This document shows positions 46,242 to 60,800 of a stretch of DNA of 64,000 nt, one piece after another (the first letter of the stretch is position 1; each line of letters opens with the position of its first letter). The stretch comes from Mactra quadrangularis. Taxonomy: Eukaryota > Mollusca > Bivalvia > Venerida > Mactridae. The translations under genes and the position numbers were made by a program. The notes beneath the pieces are model-generated. The model ran no database searches and was not told the DNA's origin. It saw only the letters and a program-made list of their open reading frames with translations. Location of the stretch: the NCBI GenBank assembly GCA_025267735.1, contig CM046307.1:59329395-59393394 (forward strand), given 5' to 3'.

Positions 46242-48255
46242 TATAACCACTAGGTATGTAGGTTCATGATTTTCAACATCAGAGATAGACAGACAATAGT
46301 GTGTTCATTTACATGATTTTTAATACTTCTGAACTTGGACATACAATTATACTTGATACAACTGTTTTGCAACAAAATTTGTTTTCATCTATAAGTAAGG
46401 AGTAAACTGTCCTCAAAGTGGTAATATCTAACCTCTCTCCCTGTATACTCTGATAAAATACATTCCGTTTCTAATGTTATCAGCAAATGAAATTATATCC
46501 ATTGTCCAATCAGTATAAAGGGATTTTACCATAATAATTACTGACTTAATTGATGTTTACTTATCCTTGGATTAGAACATTAGCATTAGGACATTGATGA
46601 TTGTTTTAATAACATTGATTGAGTATTTGAACAACTCAATCTTGTTTTTAAATAAATGACTTTGTCTTTTTGATTAATAGTTAGTCAAACACATAAAATC
46701 AACATAATTGATTTGCTTAATTATATTAAAATCTGCTATCATACCTGACAATGACTTAAAACATAAATACACAAAAGCCATGGCTTGTCCATTTTTTATT
46801 CAAGAAAAAGTCTGTTTTTTTTTTAATCTATACTTTTCTCTGTAGATAGATTTTTTACTGCCAATTTTCAACACAACAGCTGAACTCTGCAGTTTTAAGC
46901 CTCCTGTCTTCAGCAGATAGTTTTTACATCAGCTCTGTTGTTACATACATAAATCATTCAAAAATCAAACTAATACTAAAAAATTATTCAGTTATTTTAT
47001 CAGAGTAAAATTTACCTATTTAAATTTTAATTCAAATGTTGACTCTCTACAGCCTGTTTGAATACATCTATTTCATGTTGGCAGACTTGTAAAATTATTC
47101 ACCTCTATTTTATTATGATGTTACATGTGCACTGTAATACATCTAGTCTACAGGGGTGTTCAACTTCTAGTAATTATTTCTCGGCACTTGTGAATACATT
47201 GACAGATAACAAATATGAACTGTCAGAAATAATAATGTTTCCCTTTATGCTTGCCTCCTTATTGATAACATTGTCATTTATGATACTTCTTACTTAGTCA
47301 AGGTGTTGACAACCATACCCTCAGCTATATGTTGTAAAGCAATTTATTACTTTATTTTAAACTCAACTGTTCTGAGAGTTATAGGGCTATCCTACTTAGT
47401 TGTAAATTGGTATCTCGACATGACACTTCTAGTTAAATTTTTGGGTGCAACATTTTTATATCATTGATTGAAGCTACGCCATGGATTCACGTATACCTTC
47501 ATACATGTCAACAAGGTTACCTTTGAAGGACAAATAGCAATTTGTATTACTCTAGAATGGTTTTGACTTGATCATGGCCTTTCTTGAGGTTTTGGTGCAA
47601 AATTTCCTTGTAATTTTTATTTTATTATTGAACATAAACAACCACTGAACCACTAATTATAGGTTTATTATGCATGGTTTAATATTTTATTACATGTACA
47701 TGAAACAAAATCTCTCAAACCATTGCAACCTATTGTCATATTTTTGGAAATCCCGAATGAAAACCCTGAGTGAATGTTTCAATTATATAATCAATGATTG
47801 ATCAAAAAGGGTTGTTCGATTATTTCCGTTGATCGATTATGATTATTTTTCGATTTTGAAACCCTACCATGGACAGTTTTTGTTTGATATTGTATAATGT
47901 TGTGAACTTTCTAATTCTCAAAAAGATTGTGAGGACAGGAAAAAAGGGCAGGTGCATCTGTTTTGTACAAATTTCATCATAACTATTTCCACACATGGTA
48001 AAAATCACCAAGGAAATTCTGCTACATATAAAAAATAAACCTTCACTATTTAATGCCAAGAAGTGTTTAGATCTAGTGTTATTGACAAGTAGAGGCTTTT
48101 AATTTCCACTTGAAATCATAAGAAGTTTGTTTTACACTCACACACTTTTCAAAGTAAACATAGCTAATAAACTGTTGCTAATTTAGAGCTACATAAACTT
48201 AATAAAGAGTATAGTGTGCCATGTTTGTACTTTGTACTTACCAATGTTACATTTA
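46242..48255. other. DNA upstream of POMGNT1
   Basis: No supported exon. An open frame at 47058-47297 is hydrophobic but has no splice or family support. CGATTATTTCCGTTGATCGAT and ATTTTTCGATTTTGAAACCC near 47815-47865 look like a degraded hAT end. The true 5' exon of POMGNT1 should lie in or before this stretch and could not be located. Confidence 0.4.
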
Positions 48256-48474
48256 GGCCACAACAAATTGATCATATGTTCTATGGATTCGCTCGCACCT
48301 TAATTTTGACGGTTTTTACAAAAAAAATATTTTTATTTCCTCGCTCGCCCATAAAAATTTGGTCAAACTGCTATATAAAGCAAGTGAATAAAGACTTTTT
48401 TTTTTTCTTCGCTCGTTCGCCCCATTTTTTTTTTCAGAAAAATCCGTAGAACAAATGATCAACTTGTTGTGGCC
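48256..48474. mobile_element. PIF/Harbinger-like MITE, copy 4
   Basis: This 219-bp copy has TTA flanks at 48253-48255 and 48475-48477 and the same termini as copies 1-3. It is about 250 bp before the first recognised POMGNT1 exon. Confidence 0.85.
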
Positions 48475-48720
48475 TTAAATGTATTTCCTTTAATGATTGT
48501 CTAATTCAATTGTAATTTTACTGGTCCAAAGTCTTGAATAGTGGAATTAAATAGATCTTTAAAGTTTTTGTTTAACATTGAAATTTTTAGTAGTGTTGGA
48601 ACTTCCACACATACTGCCCTCAGTCTATCCTGCTACAATTGTTTCAATGTTTACAATCAATACTATTGGTGAATATACTCTGAAGTCTGAACTATAATCA
48701 ATGAATTTCTCTATTTACAG

Positions 48721-48820
48721 AATGGTTGACTGACATTGTTATACTTGTTACAATGGGTCTATCCTGTGTACCTGTACTTATCATTTACATGGAATAGTTA
48801 TAAGAATATATAATTACAAT
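48721..48820 (+). promoter_or_regulatory. POMGNT1 5' UTR part of an internal exon, with two upstream ORFs
   Basis: A strong acceptor (TTTCTCTATTTACAG) starts an exon about 100 nt before the POMGNT1 ATG, so a further 5' exon must exist. Upstream ORFs are 48722-48733 (3 codons plus stop) and 48753-48797 (14 codons plus stop). The frame from the acceptor also reads WLTDIVILVTMGLSCVPVLI, continuing IYME before TAG at 48795. Confidence 0.5.
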
Positions 48821-48874
48821 ATGGCCTTGTTAAGCTCATTTATGCAGTGGAAATGTGTTTCCAAATTTTGCAAG
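48821..48874 (+). CDS. POMGNT1: POMGNT1 coding exon 1
   Basis: 18 codons, MALLSSFMQWKCVSKFCK, form the short cytoplasmic tail. The donor GTGAGT is consensus and phase 0. Confidence 0.85.
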
Positions 48875-51800
48875 GTGAGTTGATTAAATTACTATTCAGG
48901 TTATTTTGAATTATTGAGGTGACAACTTTTGTAGTATTTCTGAGTTTAATTTTGCTATTTTTATGATTTTTTCCGGTTATTGCCCTTACTAGTAATGAGA
49001 TTATTGACAGAAAGATTTGATTACAATGTATGTGCTATGTGGACAATACTAAATTATCAAACCTACTTTTTATTATGTAATTATCCTTGTTATTGCACGA
49101 AGACAAACTACTAAAGTTCTATTGTTGTATGTTATTTACTCTTCTTATTAGGGCCGTCATCGAAAATTGTGATATCGATGTATCACTGATTCTTGACAGA
49201 CGATCCGATAATGATTCACAATTTGGAATATCGATACAATCTAGTATTAAATAAAGCTATAACTATAGGACTTTTACATATTTCTGAGTTTTCATGTTTC
49301 CAGTAATGGACCAAAAACAAGAAGACACAGTTTGATTTGTTTGTTTTGATGTCTGAAACAACTTTTTACATCATGCATAACATCATGAGAGCATTATACA
49401 GTATATATATATATATCCTGGAGTTCTAGTGGCTTCTATTACACTCCTTGTCTGACTCGATATATCGATATATCACCGATACTTGCCTTTTGATAAATTG
49501 ATACAAAATTTAATATCATTGACAGCCCTACTTCTTATAGACTGTGGAATTACCAGTTGTCTGAATAATTCATTGTTGACAAACAACATTACAGTGTTGG
49601 AAGTTGAAATAGAATCAATCTCTGTAAACAGATATCTTGTAGAGCATTGTCCTACAGGATCTCTACTATCTCAATGGAGGGTCATGTCAAGATGACCTTT
49701 ATGTCGACCAATCAATGCGTAGCTTTCATCTTGACGAAACACTATTAATAACATTTTGAGTTCGTTTTTTCTATTTTTAGACCAAGGTTTGCAAGCTAAT
49801 TAAGCAGTGGTATTATTTACAGTCCGCAATTGGACGGCTCATTTCAAATTGTGTGACGATGTAAACAATTTACGTGTCATAACAATTTCGTCATTAATAA
49901 TATGATGAGAAAAGGTCACCTGAACGTAACCCTCGTTTGAAAAAGGCCAGATCTAAATTAGCGAGTGGAAAATTTTAGATTGGGTTTTAATCAGATTGTA
50001 ATAGGATAAAAGGGGGCCATTGATAAAACCTTTTGTCATTGCAAGGTAGCTGATGAACATTTTTTTTCATGTGTTTTTAAACAAAGCAAATAGTAATTTT
50101 GATTTAAAACCCTAAAGTCTTTTACTAGCAATATAGTGTTAGAATGGCAATGATATTTCAGTGAGTAGTGAATGATTAACTATGGTACTCTAGCCTACAG
50201 CCTTCATAGTTAGATGGAGATAGGACAGTAATTTAGATTTAGAAAATATCACATTAAACATAAATGCCTTGTAGGGTAAATGACATCATGATGATCATGA
50301 GTAAGTAAGATAAATTTTGGTTTTAGTAGTGTTTCAACATTATACTACAGTAGCCTGTTCAATTACCCTAAACGTTCTAAAACGTTCCGTAAAGATACAT
50401 TCGGAACTCCTCGGCCATTCGCTGAGAATAATCTCGGACATATTTAGACGCTATTTTGAAACTACCGGTGTTGAAGTAAACAAATATACGATTGTTTAGG
50501 CAATGAGTGATGTTTCGTTTTAGTCCATAAATTTTGAAATATCACTCATTGCCTTAACGATCTTATATTTGTTTATAAGATTAGATTATTATAGGTTTTG
50601 TAATAGGTTATAGATATTTATATACTTTAAATAGATCTATGGGGCATGTCCACTCAATTGATGAATGATATTATGCAGATACATGTACATCAGTTTACTG
50701 ATTTAAACAAATCACTTTGACATTCAATATTTTTTTTTTTATTACATAGTTATGAACATTGTAAAATGTATTTATCAATGTGTTAATAAAATATGTTCAA
50801 AATCAATTTTCACTTGTCCCAGGCTTGGAGCTAGTGGGTGGGGCAATGGCTGTATTTGGCTGTGTTCTGTATTGGTAGGGGTTTATATTAGCTTGGTCAA
50901 TATTAGATGAGTCTCCTGCTGACCATAAAAAGTCAATATGAAACTGATTCCAATATGAATATGATGTTTACAGTAATCCAGCTAATTAGACTGTAAATAG
51001 AATATGTAAAGGGTAAAAACTGTCTGATTTCCTTATTGATGACATGCCATAAACTATAATATTAATTTATAATCTGTGTTCTTATAGAAATATTAATATA
51101 TAATCTGTGTCCTTATAGACTTGGTATACTACATGTATATTCTCACACTGGGTAAGCTATTAGGCCATAAAATGTTAAATTTTCATTAAGATTTTTAGTT
51201 ATGGAGAGGGTTAACATATTTATTGTTTTATTGTAAAAGTGTTTAAAGACTTGAATTGAATAATGCGTAAAAGATTTTAACTAGCCATTTTATAATTTTT
51301 AAACCATGATAAAAAATTGTCTGCCATTTTTATGTTTTAAAAGACATAGTTTCAAAATTGAACTTTTTGCGAATTTTTTTCTGGTGTGAAAATAAAAAGC
51401 AAAAGTGTAGGGACTTTTTGAATGGGTGGAGATGAGAATTTTTTCAAAAAAACTTTTTATGGCCTTTATTATATCAACTTGAAGTTTCATTTTTTCAACC
51501 CTCACTTTTTTAACAAGCTAATACTTTCAGTACTTTTAAGTTTTCAAGTCAGATTACATCAACACTTGTATAATACTGATCTAATTAAGTTGATATAATG
51601 AGTTTGTTGATGGAGCCTGATTTAACTGCTGTTTTAATGACTCCGAAATAGTTTAGATACTGTGGTAATACTGTCTAACCTGTATTAGCAACTCTATGAA
51701 TTTAGTTACTTTCTGTGAAAATTAACTTTGATTTTCTCTCCCTTTACATAACTCTAATATATTATGTGTCACCCTGAATTTAACAAGCCTCTGTCTATAT

Positions 51801-54800
51801 AGACTTGGTTACTTCCTAGTTCTGTTTTGAAACTGGTGATCCAGGTTCAGTAACTTTAATTTATTACATAATTAATCTATTGATTACTTTATTATTGACA
51901 TTTTTTATGCATATTGTATTAGTAACTGTCATGACTTGAGACTGATTAATTTCAATAAGGATGTTAACAGTAAACTTCCCTCCATAGAACTTCCATTGTC
52001 AAAGGTAAGTGGATGAAAGAGTCCATGAATCTGGTGCAGTGAGCCAGCCATAATAGAGACCTTGATACTTGAAAAATTCAATAAACAAACACAAAACCTA
52101 AACTTAAATTTAATGCATTAACTATACAGTTGTCTATTTATTCACATGTCAAAAATATATATCAAACTGGATGTACAAAGTCAAACCATGAACAAGAGTT
52201 AAGCAATTGAAAAAAGTTTGTTTTTTAAATTTTGTTACTTAATGTACCATGTAGTTTGAATCGTAATGTGAATCACTTAACTGATAACATTTTAGAAGCA
52301 TGTACAATGTAAGGTAAATGTAGAAGTTATCAATCAACTGTTAAAATATATTGTGTTGACATTTTGCCCAAACTTCATGACTGTACAAAATGGTTGTATG
52401 TCATCATATTTAAGCAATTATAATACATGTATTACTTTTTAATTTGCCTCATTCATTTTTTGTATTTCATTTTATTATGCTGAAGCAAGGTTACAGACCA
52501 GATGCTAGACAATTTTTAGACAAATTGTATGGCCCTTCATAACTTTGTGAATACCCAGTGAAAGTGACACTGATACTGTGATATCTTGTCATGAGGGGTT
52601 ATACTTGTCATATATTAAATGGATGATGTATGCATAGGTAACAAATTGCTGGCTAATTATGATGGTGACAGTTCACAACAAATTATAACAATAAAAGTGT
52701 GGCATTGATAAATACATGATATATATCTAATAATTTATAGTTACACCCTATGTGAAAATACTTCAGTGATATAGTAGGCAAGGGACCATGCTCCTAGTGT
52801 ATTGTCCAGTCATATTATTGTCGCAATTTATATTAATTTATTGCCAGTGAATTGATGAGTCAAAGATTAATTTTATGCTCACTGCATATTTTTATCAAGC
52901 CATAAATAAAATAAATAATGCCATGACCTTCTTTCAAAAGTAAAAAGGTTTGACAAGATTTATATTAAATTGAGATGCCAAATGGCTATTTTGTTCATGG
53001 AAAATAGTTTTTGTTAATTCAACATACTAGTAGTTCAGTTTATAATAGGCCTCCTGAAAAGTTTAAAAAAAGCTGAGATTAGTCTTGAATATCATTGTTG
53101 CTTTTAGCAGATGATTTAAGTTTATATTACAGATAGTGAATAATCTTGTAAAATTTTGTTTTAAGATGTTGCAAGTTTAACAGCAGCAAAGTTAAAATCT
53201 TGGTTGTACAACAACATAGATTATAATTATGGTGTCATTATTGTACAACAACATAGATTATAATTATGGTGTCATTATTGTACAACAACATAGATTATAA
53301 TTATGGTGTCATTATTGTACAACAACATAGATGATAATTATGGTGTCATTATTGTACAACAACATAGATGATAATTATGGTGTCATTATTGTACAACAAC
53401 ATAGATGATAATTATGGTGTCATTATTAAACTAGAATATAATTGTTTGTTTATTTCAGACTGCCTTACTGTTGATGTTGATATTATCTGTGATGATAAAC
53501 ATATCATTTATTATTGATACAAACAAAAAATTACAACTTAAACAGGAAACAATTGGTAAGAAAATATTTTATTATCATTCACCTTGGCTATTATACATGT
53601 ACTGTTATTGTAGGCCAATAAAATACATGATAGTCTGATATAATTGTATATCTATAAGCATGCTTTGAGCTTTATTTCACATGCCTTTAAACAAGCTTAT
53701 TTCCTTTTTTCAAAGAAATGTATCTTTGAGTCTATGATTTGCATTAACTAGGTCTGAGTTTAAGTTATTTAAGAGGCAAAACCTTATATTTGTAATGTGG
53801 CTTTATTATCATAATTTATAACTTAGTATTCAAGAATTAAGAAATAATAATGTTGTGGGATTAATATAGTCAATGCTTTTGAGTTATATCCATTGTCCAA
53901 CACTTGTAAATGTAAGAACAATTTCCTGTAATCAACCAAGTACTATAACTTTCCAGATAAGTCCTGTTCACTTTACATATAAGCAACATGTCCTATGTCC
54001 GCTCTACTGAATAGCCACGCCCTTTTGTCCCAATTGCACTTTTTTCAAAAAAAATAAATAACTGGTAAAGTTAATTTTTATGTTTTAAAATCAGATAAAT
54101 GCAAGTTAATGTTAGAAGGTGAGTACTTTATTACAACAGTTATTGAAAGTTATTTATTTTAGATGTGACGTCTTTTTCTGACATATAAATCTCTTACTAA
54201 AACATTGGGCAGATCAAGATCTTTTTTCAGATTGGTTGAAGTTTTAATGCTTTTTTTCCAGTGCTAGGTTTTGGACATTTTGAAACCTTTAGTCAACATT
54301 GTTAACATAATATGGATACTATGCCTTGCTTTATCTATTGATAAAAAGTGATACCTTTTTTCCAATGTAAGCATTGAAGCTTTTTGCTGACTTTTTCGAT
54401 ATTCAAAATGTATCACCTATCTTAAACCCTTGTAAAGATCTATTTTTGGCGTCCGCGCGGGAGTGCGACACGGTCGACACCCCTTATGGAATGAAATCAG
54501 ATTTTGTGAAAGGGCAACTGCAAAATCTCGGACCTTTTCGTCAGCCATAATAGCCATTAATTCCGATTATTAAGGGTCCTCCTAAAACACTGACCGCTGT
54601 CAGAACTGATGAGTTAAATATAGTGCACTTAACTGACTAAATATTGAGCGATTATGTTCCTAACTGACGAGTTAAATATAGAGCGATTATGTTCCTAACT
54701 GACAAGTTAAATAAAGAAGGGATTAAAATTGACTGTATTGCTTGCGTGTTTTGTTGATATTGATGGGTTTTTTTTACAACGTTAAAGATGATATTGTGAT

Positions 54801-57800
54801 ATATTATCTCATTGAATAATGCCATTTTAAGAAATTATGATTAGATCTAGATAAAAACATTGTTTAAGAAATGGAAAAAAAGATACTAATAAGTAGAAAA
54901 TTGAGATTGCCATGTTTATAATTTACATTAATAATAATTTTTCTCCAATTTATTAATTGTAGTGTAGTTAACAATTATTCAAGATGTATTTTCAGAATAA
55001 AATTATTAAATATGCTAACCTTAACCAAAAAGATATGTTCTCCTAGTTTATTACCTGTTAGTACATTTACTACTTTGAAACGTTCTTTTGGATGCCCTTA
55101 GATGCTTTGCATCAATGTTTTTTCTTGTAAACTACTATAATAAATATTACTATCATCAATTCAGGCCAGCATGAAAACTTTTCCGTTTTATTACTTAGGG
55201 CTTGTAAAGGAATTTGAGAGGTGTGTCTGTAATGTTGACCTAAAGTAACCACCTTACCCATTGCACTTTCATTCTTGTACACTGAGGTTAATGAAATTAC
55301 ATTTGAAACTGGCATCCTAAAGTCTCCAAAACCATGTTTATTGTTATTATTTTCCATAAAATATCTTTCATGCTATTTTTTGAAGTCTCACAATCATATT
55401 AATAACCAAACAATAAAGCAAAACTAAAAAATATTTCAAAATGGAAAGTTATCAAATTTTGGATAAAGGCTATTTAGTAGGCCTACAAAGTGAAAATGTC
55501 TCCAAACTTTTGGTGGGCACTGTATAGTGTATATACATTCTGGCAATTGGAAGTATGTAGTAAGTTGGTGTATTTCTATAAAGTTAATAAACCAATAACT
55601 TTGCCATATGTGATCCATCATGATATGCTTACTGACAAATAAAATGAATTAATTATTTATTGACATTTTTAATGCAAATTGTATTAGTAATTGTCATGAC
55701 TTAAGACTGATTAATCTACAATGTTTATGTGCATGAGGGGGAGATATGTTAGATCCATAAGTATTATGAAAGTATTATTACTTGTTAAGTTTCATATTGA
55801 ATATAAGTCATAAGTAAATCAGGGAATTTAACTGTAAATAATTTTTGTTAGTGACAGCCTTTATAATATAGCCTACTTGCTTAACTTGGTTAGTAGTGTA
55901 TCTTAATGACAATCAAGCTGTTGTTGGTTTAATTCCAAGACCTTTAGCTTTCATGGAGTTTCGTCATGTTTTCCGGCTATTCTTCCTGCTAACACTGTAC
56001 CTAGTAGACAAGTTGTGGGCCTCTGGCAAAGGTGTTATGTTTGGTTAAAAAATACCATGTCATATTTTTTAGGGAGTCCAGACTTCTTTTTGGCATGATT
56101 AGAATTGGGTCTTGTCCTTTCTTCGGCAATACCAAATAACAATTGGTCACAGTTAAAATGTTGAAAAAAAATATTCTGAATGAAATTAAAATGATATACA
56201 GTAAGTGATTTTCTTCAACCAATCTGGAAAAATGTTAAAGAACTGCCCCTGATTCCTTTTTCCATTTTTCTTTCAATTTACATTACATGTTAACTTTATA
56301 ATGTAATATTACATGACTTTCTTGTGTGTTTGTTATTTATTATTAGATGTATAACACTGACATAGTGAGAATCACAAAATAATATCATTAACAATCTCTG
56401 GGCTATATTACGTCTCCAGTATGTCCCTAGTGACAGATGGTGTTCTATAATGTACTGGTTAGTGTATGATGAAGGCTAGATTTACTTGAGATAATGTATA
56501 TTGCAGGCTTAGTGCAAAACAGTCGTAACTCACTCTTTTTTTAATTGAGTTACGACTGTTTTGCATTAAGCCTGCTATATGTACCTTTAAGGCAATTATA
56601 ACACTGACTACTCTCATATATTTCAACAAGTAACAATGATATAGTATATACATGTAGATATATATATACATGTACCTTGTACAATTTGGTATTGTCTTTA
56701 CAGTCATTGATGTATTAATGTTTTACTTTGTATACTAAGTGATATTGTCACCTATGGGGATAATTATTTCATTGAATTTCAATGACATATAGTGAACTTG
56801 ATTTAGTGTTCAAGGAAAGGCAATGCTAGGACGATAGAACTTGGAATAGTCTGTATACATATAATGAAGTAGCATGAATTACATCTGATATACCATTGCT
56901 AACGAAGAATGACTAGTTAGTATATGGACATGCATCAGTGTTAAACTGTTCTATCTTTTTTGTGTTATAGAATGGACTAAGACAAGATATCATAATCATG
57001 CCTGTGTTAAGTTATATTTTATGGATGGGACTAAACATAAAAACTTATGCCAGTGTTTAACTCTATTACTTGTTGACATAAAATACATCCATTAGATAAG
57101 ATAACATATGTGCATGTGTTCGTTTGTTTGTTCTAACATGATAATGAAAGATTTCATACAATGTATTAATGTATGCATCATATATGAAGAATGAAGAGTT
57201 CTATATTATATTCGCTATCAGTGTTATGTATTGTTCAACTTGTATTGTTTCTATGGTGTTATTCAAACTGTCATGCAGACTTTCAGTATCAATTTATACA
57301 TGATGTTTGTGATAGTCTACAATGGAGTAAGATTATTTTATTGTTATGAAAATACATTATTTTACATGGGTGAAAGTTTTCATTATTTTTTCTGATTTTA
57401 GTATTTTTAGAAAAAAATACTCTATGTCATTAATAAGCAATCTGTCTATTTCAGTATTTTGAGAGCAGATTTTCAGTATTTTCATAACTTTCAATTTCCA
57501 TCCTTGATTATATTATAGCTCTTTTAGGAGAATAAGGCCCATTGTTTAAACAGAATATTGTTTAAATTTGTCTCAAGTTATTCTGAAGATGCTGTACATA
57601 ACAATTCTCTTTGGTCACATAATAGCCTGTCCAAGAGTAGCGTTTATAGTGGAACAAGTTGTAGCAACTGAGATTAATCACTTCCATGTCCCCTAAATGG
57701 TCTCTCAATACTGAGCAGAATAAAGTTTCTTATTCAAGGAAACATAGAGATGGGTTAGTGACGGGATTCAAACCAAGGCAGATTTGACTATTCAATGACT

Positions 57801-60800
57801 ACCTGTGCAGCATCGCAACCCTTCGGCCATGCCAGTCATAGAATATTTGTATTATAACCTTCTTGTTAAATAGCGTCTAATGTTATACGTAATATCGTAA
57901 TATAAAATTTTATGATGGCAAATCAGCTCAGTAAACTATTTATATTAATAATGTCCTTGTTTTTAATGTAATAAGAAGAGTCTGTTATTGTATAGGATAT
58001 AATACAATACATTGTATATCATTTCTTTTCTAACATAGTCTGTACTAATTTTAGATATGACATATAGATTTTATACTTATCAAACAATGCCATATTATAT
58101 ACATGTATTCACTTTATATTTGATACTTTCATGATGTGTTTTCACTGCTTGTTACATTGCTGTTGGTTTTTTTTCCATTGTAATATCTCAGTATTTATGA
58201 TTTCAACATAATATTCATGTATAATGACTAAGTTCTAATAGTAGTAACTATGACTCTCAACTCCAATTTTTATACCCCCGCTTCGAAGAAGAGGGGGGGT
58301 ATACTGTTTTACCATTGTCCGTGCGTCCGTGCGTCCGTGCGTCCGTCCATCCATCCGTCCGTTACAAACTTTCCGTCACAGTTTTCTCAGCAACTATAAC
58401 ATGCAGCAGCCTAATACTTTGCATATTGCTTCATCCCATAGTCCCATGTGGTGTAAAGCGATTTCATGCTCCTTGCTCATCTACTTCCTGTTTGTCGCAT
58501 ATTTTTACATTTTTTGCGGGGATATCACTAGTGAGCATTAGCTCACTGATTTACTTGTTTTCTTTGAATAAATTTGCTATTAACATAGATAGAGCTATGG
58601 CTTTGATGCCAGATTTTAATTCGGGGATTTAGGTTGGATTCTTGGTGATGGAGTGCTTCAGGGGTATAGATGCATATCAGTCAATTGTCTTCCTGTTCTG
58701 CTTTGTGTCTCAGTCATAAATTCCTTATTTCTCAATGAATTTTAAGAAGACTTGACACTTTTTGACTTTGTCATTTTTGTTCAGCTGACTACAAAATTTC
58801 TTTCAGAGGAAGGGTATGTGTGTCATTTTATCTGAACCATCTATCCAGTTACCTGTTTACCTGTAAATTTAATACAGACATGTTGTAATTTCTCATACAC
58901 CTCAACTAACAATCCAGTATAAAACTGTACTTTATCCCCCCAAAAATGTTTCATTATGAAATGAGATGTATTTCAATTCATTCATTATGTAAGAATACAT
59001 TATTACGCCTTTAGTAATTGATAGGTAAATAATTCATGACATATAATACTGCAGTGATTTATTGAGAGTATACTAAAAGCATACATTTTTTTTTCAAGAA
59101 AGATGATGGTTCTTTATTTGAATTTAATTTGATTTTTTATTTAATTTTAAAAAGCAAATTGAATGAAAAAATTATATGTGTAAACATATAGGAAGAAACC
59201 TCCTTACAGAGATTGATAACATGACTAGGTGGCTGTTATTTAGAGGTTACTGTTTTTGTGAGGTGGCTGTTACATATAGATGACTGTATGGGAGGTGGTA
59301 ATTTTGGAAGGAAGATATTAATGTAGTGAAGTGTACATTGAAAGAATATTACTGTTTGCAGAGTTATAATAATGCTCGCTTGTCACTTCTTAGTTCTGTT
59401 TTCCTATTCGTCTAAAGTTTAAAAGTAAAGAACTTAATAATTATTACATGTGATGATAATTACCTTTTCCTTTTATATTTCAGACATACTCAAAACAAAT
59501 GGTTTATCGTCACGGCAACCTAAACATGAAGAAATCATTGAGAAGCCCCAGAATTCCCAATTACAACAAAATATTGCTAAAATTGATATTGTATCTAGTA
59601 AACAACTTGTATCTGTCAAAGTTAATGGAAAATCTGTAAGTTTGTTGATTGTAATATTGTTTCACACCTTTGTCTCATGTTGATTGTTACATTGTTTCAC
59701 ACTTTTGTCTCATGTTGATTGTTACATTGTTTCACACCTTTGTCTCATGTTGATTGTTACATTGTTTCACACCTTTGTCTCATGTTGATTGTTACATTGT
59801 TTCACACCTTTGTCTCATGTTAATTGTTACATTGTTTCACACTTTTGTCTCATGTTGATTGTTACATTGTTTCACTCCTTTGTCTCATGTTGATTGTTAC
59901 ATTGTTTCACACCTTTGTCTCATGTTAATTGTTACATTGTTTCACACCTTTGTCTCATGTTGATTGTTACATTGTTTCACACCTTTGTCTCATGTAAAAG
60001 TGTTCACTTTGTGTATTGTCTTGTTACCTATATGGCCTTTTAAGATTATTGAATAGTTCACTTTGTGTATTGTAGTGTTACCTATATGGCTGTTTAAGAT
60101 TATTGAATAGTTCACTTTTGGAACACATTATATAATAATGATCTATTAATATTGCATTTTAAATATTCTCTCTTCTAATTGTAATTTTGTATCGTTTTAC
60201 TTATCTTTCATTTTGTTAATTCATTATATGTAATTCTTTATGTAAATATTGTAAATGATTAGTACATGTTTTTTTAAGGTCAACATGGAAGATTGGATTT
60301 ATTAAATGTTAAGCTTTGTTAAAAAGTTTTTATGAATTTGAAAAACCCACAAATTTGTATTCTGAATGTAAATTGAAATTGTAGTATACACATTTTGTAA
60401 TCAATAATTTCACATACATGTGATTAATCAATCTGAAGATAATTAATTTAAAGGAAACACATCACCATCTGCTTCAATATTTTTCCTTTTTGAATATGTA
60501 GACCCTACCATGTTTTCTCAATACCTCCCATGATTTATCTATACAGCCTACATTACACACATATGATATCTTCTATAGTTAAATAGATTACCTGATTAGA
60601 TTCACTGTTCATTCTGTAACTACCATTGATCTGTAACATTTGTATTATATGATATAAGAAATCTATATTTTTAATTACTGACTCTAGTGTCCTGATAGGG
60701 TAAAGAAAAAAATACTTTGATGTGAAATTTATATCATGAATAATTAATTATCAGATCAATATCAGTGATATGTAGCTACACTTAAATAGTAGAACGTTAA

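Larger units (their letters stand above)
53556..59483 (+). other. POMGNT1: POMGNT1 intron 2
   Basis: The 5928-bp intron contains the short array at 54608-54714, a hairpin at 56498-56578, a SINE-like fragment at 57720-57845 and a dispersed repeat at 58271-58561. A CpG-rich GGCGTCCGCGCGGGAGTG at about 54449 is unusual locally and unexplained. No further coding exon was seen. Confidence 0.7.

Noticed and set aside
47058..47297. 79-codon hydrophobic frame upstream of POMGNT1
   Set aside because: It has no suitable donor to join 48721 in the needed phase that I could identify, and no family resemblance.
54449..54486. Isolated CpG-rich patch as a promoter
   Set aside because: It is too short, lies in the middle of POMGNT1 intron 2, and no exon or motif cluster accompanies it.
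58315..58632. 105-codon and overlapping 70-codon frames
   Set aside because: They fall in the dispersed repeat shared with 33552-33853, and the start is a (TCCG)n simple repeat.
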